From contig CAJXYV010000013.1 of the NCBI GenBank assembly GCA_913063525.1, forward strand, positions 1 through 32,573: a stretch of 32,573 bases of DNA, given 5' to 3'. How positions within the stretch are numbered: position 1 is the first letter of the stretch; each line of letters opens with the position of its first letter. The notes under the pieces were generated by a model. It saw only the letters and a program-made list of their open reading frames with translations, had not been told where the DNA came from and ran no database searches. Position numbers and translations under genes: made by a program. This stretch comes from an uncultured Verrucomicrobiota bacterium (GTDB lineage: Bacteria; Verrucomicrobiota; Verrucomicrobiia; Verrucomicrobiales; Akkermansiaceae). This document shows positions 25,403 to 32,573 of the stretch, in pieces.

Positions 25403-25819
25403 TCAATAATCGATTCGAGTTAGGGCTTGAGCTGCGGTGATGGCGCGAATGCCAAGCGATTCAGCGCCTCTGAAATCCTTGAGGTTGTTCGTAATAATGT
25501 AGGGGGTACCCGCGGCAAGCGCCAATTCTAACACCATGTCGTCGTCACTATCGGGTAGGTGGGGCCGCCAACTAAAGTAAATCTGCTGCTGACGAGCCAA
25601 GACGCACAAACCATTAATGATAGCCATGATCTGAGCACTGCTAAGCGCTGGCAGCATCCCAGGACGCAACGCCACTTCTTCGTACTCCATCGCCAACGGA
25701 ACCGAAAGAGCGATGCGGATGCTACCCGATCGGATGAGACGCAGTACCCGGTGGCTCGCTCCAACACGGGAACGAAGCGCCGAAATGAGAATATTTGTGT
25801 CGAGCACTGCAAACACCAC
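25403..25819 (-). CDS. PIN-domain toxin component (PilT-like)
   Basis: VVFAVLDTNILISALRSRVGASHRVL...HLPDSDDDMVLELALAAGTPYIITNNLKDF. GTG start at 25819 or 25816; the ATG at 25870 is also possible. Confidence 0.88.
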   Translation of the reverse strand: MVFAVLDTNILISALRSRVGASHRVLRLIRSGSIRIALSVPLAMEYEEVALRPGMLPALSSAQIMAIINGLCVLARQQQIYFSWRPHLPDSDDDMVLELALAAGTPYIITNNLKDFRGAESLGIRAITAAQALTRIDY

Positions 25820-25973
25820 GGTATTATTGACGATACCACCGAAAATGCAAGTCAGGACTACAAAAACCAACTTCCTTCATCCGCACATCCCCGTCCTTGC
25901 GCGGGTGGCGGGTTCTGTGTTTCCCTCGCCGCGACGCCGCTATTCCGTCTGCTCACTTTCTACTTCTTCCAAA

Positions 25974-27554
25974 ATGTTCTACCTGACCACCGCCATCGAC
26001 TACACCAACGGCTCCCCACACATCGGCCATGCCTATGAAAAGGTGCTTGCCGACGTGATCGCCCGCTACCGCCGCCTGCGCGGCGACGAGGTGTTTTTCC
26101 TCACCGGCGTCGACCAGCACGGCCAGAAAGTCCAGCAGACGGCGGAGAAGGAAGGCATCACGCCCGAGGCCTTCGTCAAGCGCACCACCCTGAAATTTTC
26201 CGATCTGTGGCAGAAACTCGGCGTCCAATACGACGGCTGGGCCGAAACCATCGACGAGCGCCACAAGGCCTGCGTTCGCGCCATCCTCAGCGAGCTCAAG
26301 GGCCAAGGCCAACTTTACAAAAAAGCCCACGCCGGCCACTACTCGGTCCGCCAGGAACAATTCCTGCAAGAGCGCGACCGCGACGAGGCCGGCAACTTCG
26401 GCCCCGAGTGGGGGGAAGTCGTCGAGATCGAGGAGGAAAACTGGTATTTCAAACTCAGCGAGCACACCGATTGGCTCAAGGAATTCATCGAGAACCACCC
26501 CGAGGTCATCATCCCCGCCTTCCGCAAGGCCGAGCTACTCAACGCGCTGGAGCGCAATTCCGGCATCGACCTCTGCATCTCCCGCCCTAGGGAGCGCCTA
26601 CAATGGGGCATCGAATTTCCCTTCGACGAAAATTTCGTCACCTACGTCTGGTTCGACGCGCTGATCAACTACATCTCCTTCGCTGGCTACAAGGCCACGC
26701 CGGGTGCGGGTCTACCGGACTTCGCCAAACTCTGGCCCGCCGACAGCCGCCCGGTGCACATCATCGGCAAGGACATCCTCATTCCCGCGCACGGCATTTA
26801 CTGGCTGTGCATGCTGCACGCCATGGGCTTCACGGATGCGCAAATGCCGCGCCTGCTGGTCCACGGTTGGTGGAACATCCGTGGCGAAAAAATGTCCAAG
26901 TCCACCGGCAACATCGTCGATCCCAGTGAATTGGCCGACAAATTCGGCACCGAGGCGCTGCGCTACTACCTCGTCCGCGACATCGTCACCGGCAGGGATT
27001 CCGACTTCGACATGGACCGCCTGATCATGCTCTTCAACACCGAGCTGGCGAACGAACTGGGTAATCTCTGCAATCGCGCGCTCAACATGAGCCAGCGTTT
27101 TACCGAAGGCGTCCTTCAACCCGGCGGCCCGCTGACCGAGGATGATCTCGCACTCCAAGCGTCGCTCGCCGAATCCATCGCCAACTATCAAACGGCGATG
27201 GACGAATTCGACATTTCCAAAGGCCTCGAAGCCCTGAGCCGCCACATCGTCCATTGCAACGGCTACGCCGAGCGGATGAAGCCGTGGGCCCTTAACAAGG
27301 ATCCGGAAAACAAGGAGCGCCTCGCCACCGTGCTCTATCACCTCGCGGAAAGTGTCGCCCACGCCGCCGTCCTGCTGTCGCCCATCCTGCCCGATGCTGC
27401 GGCGCAACTTGCCGACCAGCTGAATTTACCCGCGCTGACTTCCCTCAAACTCGCCGATCTCCACTGGGGACTGCTCCCCGCCGGCCACAAGCTCGGCCAG
27501 CCCAAGCCCGTATTCCCGCGCATCGTGCAAGAAGCGGCTGCGGAAGGCGGATGA
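25974..27554 (+). CDS. metG: Methionyl-tRNA synthetase
   Basis: ATG at 25974: MFYLTTAIDYTNGSPHIGHAYEKVLADVIARY (HIGH); GEKMSKSTGN (KMSKS). Confidence 0.97.
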   Translation: MFYLTTAIDYTNGSPHIGHAYEKVLADVIARYRRLRGDEVFFLTGVDQHGQKVQQTAEKEGITPEAFVKRTTLKFSDLWQKLGVQYDGWAETIDERHKACVRAILSELKGQGQLYKKAHAGHYSVRQEQFLQERDRDEAGNFGPEWGEVVEIEEENWYFKLSEHTDWLKEFIENHPEVIIPAFRKAELLNALERNSGIDLCISRPRERLQWGIEFPFDENFVTYVWFDALINYISFAGYKATPGAGLPDFAKLWPADSRPVHIIGKDILIPAHGIYWLCMLHAMGFTDAQMPRLLVHGWWNIRGEKMSKSTGNIVDPSELADKFGTEALRYYLVRDIVTGRDSDFDMDRLIMLFNTELANELGNLCNRALNMSQRFTEGVLQPGGPLTEDDLALQASLAESIANYQTAMDEFDISKGLEALSRHIVHCNGYAERMKPWALNKDPENKERLATVLYHLAESVAHAAVLLSPILPDAAAQLADQLNLPALTSLKLADLHWGLLPAGHKLGQPKPVFPRIVQEAAAEGG

Positions 27555-27639
27555 ATCACGCAAAATCGGACCACCGACCAAGGTCGGCGACCACATCCGG
27601 GATGATTTGACCTAAATTCTGATATTTTACTTTTTTCCT

Positions 27640-27821
27640 CCTGAATATCGGTTACAAGCGAATCGCTCTGCGTGACTCCGGTCATACAGAGTGCAAGCTA
27701 CATCAGGTTTGGCCAAGTGATTCGGTTAATCTCCGGGGGGAAGTTAACTGGACCTAGTCAAGTCCGTGGCCCGAGCACGCGCGTTGGAGATCCGGGGGGA
27801 GATCCAACGCGCGTTTTTTTT
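27640..27821 (+). ncRNA. Candidate structured transcript upstream of rnpB, ending at a strong terminator (unassigned)
   Basis: Successive hairpins by eye: ctctg..tgac-tccg-gtca..cagag, gttaa..ttaac, ggac..gtcc, then the terminal 12-bp stem and T8. No convincing ORF. Confidence 0.4.
27777..27821 (+). terminator. Rho-independent terminator with perfect 12-bp stem
   Basis: acgcgcgttgga - gatccggggggaga - tccaacgcgcgt followed by ttttttt. Confidence 0.9.
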
Positions 27822-27873
27822 GATGTCGCAGCTTTTCCTTGGATCCGCCTGAATTGTGTGCTAGATTGAATTC

Positions 27874-28265
27874 GCCGCTCCCCGGACGGTCGCAGTCCCG
27901 CGCAAGCGGGGGTGAGGAAAGTCCGGACACCACAGGGCAACGTGCCTCATGAAAGTGAGGGATGGGAACCGCGAGGAACCTAGACGGAAAGTGCAGCAGA
28001 AAGTAAACCGCCGATGACCGCGCGCAAGCGTGGCACAGGTAAGGGTGAAACGGTGGAGTAAGAGCCCACCGCGCTTTGGGGTAACCCAGGCGGCTCGGCA
28101 AACCCCACGTGGTGCAAGACAGAACAGAGGAAGGGCTGCCCGCCCGTTCATCCTCGGGTATTAGTCGCATCCTGCGCAAGCAGGGCGCTCCGCTCCGGCG
28201 GAGTGAGAGAAATGGCCGTCCAGCCTCGCAAGGGGTGGACAGAATCCGGCTTACAGGGGAGCGGC
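27874..28265 (+). ncRNA. rnpB: RNase P RNA (bacterial class A)
   Basis: GAGGAAAGTCCGGACACCACAGGGC, AGTGCAGCAGAAAGTAAACCGCC, GGTAAGGGTGAAACGGTGGAGTAAGAGCCCACC and GGACAGAATCCGGCTTACAG. Closing P1 helix GCCGCTCCCC (27874-27883) pairs perfectly with GGGGAGCGGC (28256-28265). Confidence 0.97.
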
Positions 28266-28438
28266 AACTCCCTCACACTCGCAGCCCTGCTGCATGACCT
28301 GGGGTGGCCTAACTCTTTGTTTGCAAAAGCAGTGAAGCCCAAGTTCGCCTGACCTATGGCACACCCGCCGCGAAAAAAAGATCCATTCACCTCAAATCAA
28401 GTTGAGAAATCCCCGAATCGCGCTTATCTTGTCCGGTT

Positions 28439-29530
28439 ATGAAATGGTCACTCAAACTCGGTAGTATTGGCGGCATTGGTGTCTACCTTCATTGGACGTT
28501 CGGCCTGTTGATCGCCTGGATTTTTCTGGCCCACCTTGGTGCGGGTCAGACGACTGGCCAGGCGGTCGTGGGGGTGGCATTTATCCTCGCGCTGTTTGCG
28601 TGCGTAGTGATGCACGAATTCGGCCACGCGCTGGTGGCGAAACATTGCGGGGTGCGCACTCGCGACATCACGCTGTTGCCCATCGGAGGCGTCGCCCGCA
28701 TGGAGCGCATCCCGGACAAGGCGATGCAGGAGTTCTGGGTCTCGGTGGCGGGGCCGGCCGTAAACGCCCTGATCGCGGGCATCTTGTTTATCGTTTTGGC
28801 GCTGTTTGACCATTGGCAGCCGGTCCGGACGCTGGAAGGACTGGAGGGCGGCTTTGTCGAGCAACTCATGTGGGTCAACCTCTTCATTGGCGCCTTCAAT
28901 CTGCTGCCCGCGTTCCCGATGGATGGTGGCCGCGTGCTGCGTTCCTTGCTGGCCACCCGCATGGGCCGCCGCCGGGCGACAGTCATCGCCGCCAATATCG
29001 GTCAGGTGATGGCAATTCTGCTCGGAGTCGTCGGCTTTTTTTACAACCCCGTTCTGATCTTCATCGCAGTTTTCGTTTACCTCGGTGCCCAGGCGGAAAT
29101 GGACTATGTCGAAACCCAGTCGGCGCTCGAGGGCTTGCACGTGCGCGACGCGATGATGACCCGCTTCCGCACGCTCGCAGCCGGCGACAGCGTCGGCACG
29201 GCGGTGGAGGAACTGCTGGCGGGGGCTCAGCAAGATTTCCCTGTTTTGGAGGATGGACAAGTTCTCGGCATCCTGCGCCGCAACGATCTGGTCAAGGCGC
29301 TGACAGATGGTCGCCAGACGGCGACCGTCGCGGACGTAATGTACCGGGAATGCATCCCCGTGGACGAGTCCGATGTGCTGATGATGACGCTGGAATCGAT
29401 GGGCAACAACCAAAACTCCAGCGTGCCAGTGCTTGGCCGAGGCCGCTTCGTCGGCCTACTGACGCTCGAAAACATCAGCGAACTGTTGATGGTCAACGCC
29501 GCCCTGACCGGTGTGGCACCAGCCCGCTGA
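28439..29530 (+). CDS. Site-2 protease family (M50) with C-terminal CBS domains
   Basis: CVVMHEFGHALVAKHCGVRTRDITLLPIGGVARME (HExxH), NLLPAFPMDGGRVLRSLLA; paired CBS-like region VRDAMMTRFRTLAAGDSVGTAVEEL...VADVMYRECIPVDESD. Confidence 0.95.
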   Translation: MKWSLKLGSIGGIGVYLHWTFGLLIAWIFLAHLGAGQTTGQAVVGVAFILALFACVVMHEFGHALVAKHCGVRTRDITLLPIGGVARMERIPDKAMQEFWVSVAGPAVNALIAGILFIVLALFDHWQPVRTLEGLEGGFVEQLMWVNLFIGAFNLLPAFPMDGGRVLRSLLATRMGRRRATVIAANIGQVMAILLGVVGFFYNPVLIFIAVFVYLGAQAEMDYVETQSALEGLHVRDAMMTRFRTLAAGDSVGTAVEELLAGAQQDFPVLEDGQVLGILRRNDLVKALTDGRQTATVADVMYRECIPVDESDVLMMTLESMGNNQNSSVPVLGRGRFVGLLTLENISELLMVNAALTGVAPAR

Positions 29531-29646
29531 TCGATCTAGCGGATCGGTGAACGGATTAGGCTGTGCTTTTTTTACTGAAGACTGAAAACTAGCGGCATCG
29601 CCAGCTTTGGCTTGCGCGGCATTGGCAAGAACCCCAAGGATGGTGC

Positions 29647-30414
29647 ATGGACCGTTGGTTTCTCATTGCTGCCACTTTGCTCGCTGCTGCGGGCGGGATC
29701 TGGGGCATGATCTCGGTCCACCGCGGCAAGCGCAGCCCGTGGACGCTGGCGTGGATGTTCGCGGTGCTCCTGTGCCAAATCGGCTTTCTCGCCGTGCGCG
29801 GTGAAATGCGATCGGCCTGTCCGCTGATGGATCGAGGCGAAATCCTCGCCTTCCTCGCTTGGTCGCTGACCTTGTTCTATTTGTTAGTGGGCCCCGCTTA
29901 CCGCATTTCCTTGCTCGGGGTTTTCACCGCGCCGGTCGTGGCGATTTTCCAGCTGGCAGCGCTCATCCCCGGCACGCTGACGGCCAATCCCACCAAATTG
30001 GCGCAAGGGAATCCGTGGCATGAAACCCACTCCGCCATGTCAGTGCTGGCCTACGGCGCCCTCGCCTTGGCCGCCGTGGCAGGCGTGATGTTTCTCGTGC
30101 TCGACCGCCAACTCAAGGAGCAGCATTTGAAGAGCGGGCTATTCCGCAATCTGCCGCCCGTTCGGGAATTGCTGATTTCTCTGGAGCGCCTGCTGTGGCT
30201 GGGCACGGCATTGTTGAGCGTCGGCATCGTGGCGGGATTTTTGATGCCGCGGACTGCGGCGGCTTGGGGCCATTTCATTGCCGCCATCGCGGTCTGGGCT
30301 GCTTACGCCTTGCTGCTGGCAATCAAGCAGGTGCGAGGAATGACGGGTCGGCGGCTTTCGCTGTCGGCGGTGGTTTTGTTTTTGCTGTCACTGGCGGTTT
30401 TTGCATTCGTCTGA
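29647..30414 (+). CDS. HemX/CcsA-like cytochrome c assembly membrane protein
   Basis: Multi-TM protein with NPWHETHSAMSVLAYGALALAAVAGVMFL and PVRELLISLERLLWLGTALLSVGIVAGF; immediately upstream of hemA. Confidence 0.85.
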   Translation: MDRWFLIAATLLAAAGGIWGMISVHRGKRSPWTLAWMFAVLLCQIGFLAVRGEMRSACPLMDRGEILAFLAWSLTLFYLLVGPAYRISLLGVFTAPVVAIFQLAALIPGTLTANPTKLAQGNPWHETHSAMSVLAYGALALAAVAGVMFLVLDRQLKEQHLKSGLFRNLPPVRELLISLERLLWLGTALLSVGIVAGFLMPRTAAAWGHFIAAIAVWAAYALLLAIKQVRGMTGRRLSLSAVVLFLLSLAVFAFV

Positions 30415-31424
30415 TGGAACTTCTTTGTCTCGGCCTCAATCACCGCACCGCACCCGTGGAGGTGCGGGAGCGATTTGCCGTGGGCGCGCCGTTGTTGGGC
30501 AAAGCGGCCAACGAGCTGGTCGAACTAGCGGAGGCGGCGGAAGGCGTGGTCGTCTCCACCTGCAACCGGACGGAATTTTACCTCGTCGCAGAGAATGCGC
30601 GGGAGGCGTTCGGCAAGATCGAGCTCAGACTGGCCAAGAAGATCCAAGTGGACTCGAGCGTGGCGACACACTTTTACCGCAAGGAAAAGACCGCCGCCGC
30701 CCAGCACTTGTGCCGGGTGGTCAGCGGCTTGGACTCGATGATGCTCGGCGAAACCGAGATTTTCGGCCAAGTCAAACAAGCCTACCAAGCCGCGTTGGAA
30801 GCCGGATCGACCGGCGCGGTACTGAACCGCGTATTCCAGCGCGCCTTCGGCATCGGCAAGAAGGTTCGCACCGACACCTCGATCCAAGAAGGCTCAACCT
30901 CAGTCGGCAATGTGGCCGTGGATCTGGCTGAGAAGATTTTCGGCCACCTCAAGAACAGCGAGGTGATGATCCTCGGAGCTGGCGAAATGAGCCGAACCAC
31001 CGCGCAAAGTTTGGTCTCCCGAGGCGCGAAATCGATTTTCGTGGCAAACCGCTCCTTTGACCGCGCGCAGGAATTAGCCACCGAGATGGGCGGCACCGCC
31101 CTGCGTTTCGACGACTGGCAAAGCGTGCTGCAGCGGGTGGACGTCGTGATTTCATCGACCGGCGCCCCACACGCCATCGTCCACCGCGCCGACGTGGAAA
31201 AAGCCCGCCGGGCGCGCAAGTACCGGCCGCTGTTTTTCATCGATATCGCCGTCCCGCGCGATATCGACCCTGCCGTGGGAGAAATCGAAGAAGTCTACCT
31301 TTACGACATCGACACGCTCGAGCAATTGGCCGAAGAAGCGCGCACCCGCCGACAACTCCAAATCGAGCAATGCGAGCGGATCATCGACCTCGAGTTAGAA
31401 AAACTGAATTTACCTGGAACTTGA
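30414..31424 (+). CDS. hemA: Glutamyl-tRNA reductase
   Basis: ATG at 30414: MELLCLGLNHRTAPVEVRERFAV, VVVSTCNRTEFYLV, SGLDSMMLGETEIFGQVKQAY, INEGSTSVG-like IQEGSTSVGNVAVDLA. Shares one nt with the upstream stop (TGATG). Confidence 0.96.
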   Translation: MELLCLGLNHRTAPVEVRERFAVGAPLLGKAANELVELAEAAEGVVVSTCNRTEFYLVAENAREAFGKIELRLAKKIQVDSSVATHFYRKEKTAAAQHLCRVVSGLDSMMLGETEIFGQVKQAYQAALEAGSTGAVLNRVFQRAFGIGKKVRTDTSIQEGSTSVGNVAVDLAEKIFGHLKNSEVMILGAGEMSRTTAQSLVSRGAKSIFVANRSFDRAQELATEMGGTALRFDDWQSVLQRVDVVISSTGAPHAIVHRADVEKARRARKYRPLFFIDIAVPRDIDPAVGEIEEVYLYDIDTLEQLAEEARTRRQLQIEQCERIIDLELEKLNLPGT

Positions 31425-31666
31425 TTCCCGTCAGGGCTGCTGAAGCCCCGGCCTCATTCATCCGCTGCGGATGCCCCGCACCAAAAGAACGGCCAAAGGT
31501 TTCTAGGACACATGATTCGCATGATTCCCATCATTCGCCTTGCCTTTCAAAAGGCAGATGCAGGCCTAGACGACGATGCCAAATAAAATACCGAATTTCG
31601 CTTATTGCGGTTCATGTGGCTAAAAATGGGAATTGCAAAATCGGCCTGCGGATGTCAGTTTGACGT

Positions 31667-31984
31667 ATGCCTGTGGGAACTGAAAAAATCATTCGGATTG
31701 CCTCAGACGAATTCCGCAAACTCGCCCCACAAGCCACGGGAATCGAGATCGAGGAAATCGAAGAAACGGCTTCGGGTCACTCCGTCGTGACACTCGGCTA
31801 CTGGATCAAGGATTCAAAACCGGCGCCTTCCAAAAGCGACGGGGACTCGCAACCGATTTTCAAAGGCCTATCCGCCGACTTCATCAATCCTTGGAGAAGG
31901 AGATACAAACGAGTGGAGGTGGATCCCAAATTGAACAAGGCGGTCTCGATCAAAATGTATGAACCGCCGCTGGGTGTGTCATGA
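31667..31984 (+). CDS. Small uncharacterised protein, possible antitoxin partner of the downstream PIN-like gene
   Basis: 105 aa with no recognised domain; ATGA stop/start overlap with the next gene. Confidence 0.65.
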   Translation: MPVGTEKIIRIASDEFRKLAPQATGIEIEEIEETASGHSVVTLGYWIKDSKPAPSKSDGDSQPIFKGLSADFINPWRRRYKRVEVDPKLNKAVSIKMYEPPLGVS

Positions 31985-32484
31985 ATCCGAACATTCGCGA
32001 CTTCATTTCCCACTACCACAGCAAAGGAGTGCTGATTGATACTCAGCTATTGCTGGTCATTTTGGTGGGAAACGTGGAGCCGCGTTTAATTGGCAAAGTG
32101 GCACGAACGGATGACTATTCCCGATCTGATTATGAACGGCTGCGGGATCTTCTCGGACATTTCAGCCAATTCATCACCCTTTCGCAAATTTTGACGGAAG
32201 CCGGAAATCTCCTCAAAAGAAACTGTCCGACGCAAAACATCCTGCTCGATCTGAGCCGGGAACTAGCACTCTTTGTCCATGCGGAAAGAACGAGAGAGCC
32301 CCAGTCCCCCTCCAGACAAATCACCCACCATCCCGCATTCTGTCGTCTGGGCTACGCGGATGCTGCAATTTTGACTGCCGCCGCGGGAAAGTATCTCTTG
32401 CTAACGGCAGACCGCCCTTTGCAAGACACGGCTCGAAATACCGGGGTTGATGTTCTGCCATTTCAATGGCTGCAAGCCGTTTAG
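31981..32484 (+). CDS. Divergent PIN-like domain protein
   Basis: GVLIDTQLLLVILVG (first acidic position), LGYADAAILTAAAGKYLLLTADRPLQ (PIN-like ADAAI and TADRPL). Confidence 0.7.
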   Translation: MNPNIRDFISHYHSKGVLIDTQLLLVILVGNVEPRLIGKVARTDDYSRSDYERLRDLLGHFSQFITLSQILTEAGNLLKRNCPTQNILLDLSRELALFVHAERTREPQSPSRQITHHPAFCRLGYADAAILTAAAGKYLLLTADRPLQDTARNTGVDVLPFQWLQAV

Positions 32485-32501
32485 GACAAAATTTGTCGGA
32501 C

Positions 32502-32573
32502 ATGACCCATAAAATTCGTCAGCTTGGACTTGCACCCCGATGCATCAGTGGCCATGGAAAGGGCTGTGCTGCG
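32502..32573 (+). CDS. Possible start of a gene truncated by the window edge
   Basis: ATG followed by 24 open codons to the edge: MTHKIRQLGLAPRCISGHGKGCAA. Short and unsupported by homology. Confidence 0.2.
   Translation, partial: MTHKIRQLGLAPRCISGHGKGCAA

Noticed and set aside
25713-25973. Long N-terminal extension of metG in the track
   Set aside because: The extension is antisense to the PIN toxin gene; the canonical MetRS N-terminus MFYLTTAIDYTNGSPHIGHAY starts at 25974.
27754-28390. Several ORFs on both strands within 27.75-28.39 kb (for example 27754..28179 minus)
   Set aside because: They overlap RNase P RNA, which is supported by conserved motifs and a perfect P1 closing helix.
28448-29413. 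321-aa minus-strand ORF opposite the M50 protease gene
   Set aside because: Antisense to a clear protease/CBS gene; His/Gln/Arg-rich composition typical of antisense reading of GC-rich coding DNA.
31425-31666. Possible gene remnant after hemA (ORF 31370..31663)
   Set aside because: No recognisable domain; overlaps the hemA 3' end out of frame; treated as intergenic.

Overview
GC-rich bacterial chromosome segment of 32.6 kb. Gene content and style suggest Verrucomicrobia, but this is inferred from recall, not from a search. Recognisable housekeeping loci: a partial ABC-transporter ATPase, pterin-4a-carbinolamine dehydratase, an L,D-transpeptidase, a GH43 arabinanase-like enzyme, a short alpha-glucan phosphorylase, a MoxR/DUF58/VWA (Bat-type) operon with BatB-BatC-like and BatD-BatE-like fusions, ispH, a SurA/PpiD-like chaperone, metG, RNase P RNA (rnpB) with a visible closing P1 helix, an M50/CBS site-2 protease, a HemX/CcsA-like protein and hemA. 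Accessory content: four separate PIN or PIN-like toxin modules, and a primase-helicase (TOTE-type AEP plus SF2 helicase) directly behind one of them in a possible three-gene conflict operon. Other points worth a second look: a transporter fused to a hotdog thioesterase-like domain whose predicted start codon lies inside a 21-bp tandem repeat, a structured and terminated intergenic transcript candidate between metG and rnpB, near-identical 32-bp direct repeats flanking a DUF433/DUF5615 module, and a 54-aa CPXCG-like protein missing from the ORF track. All calls come from reading the sequence; no searches were run.
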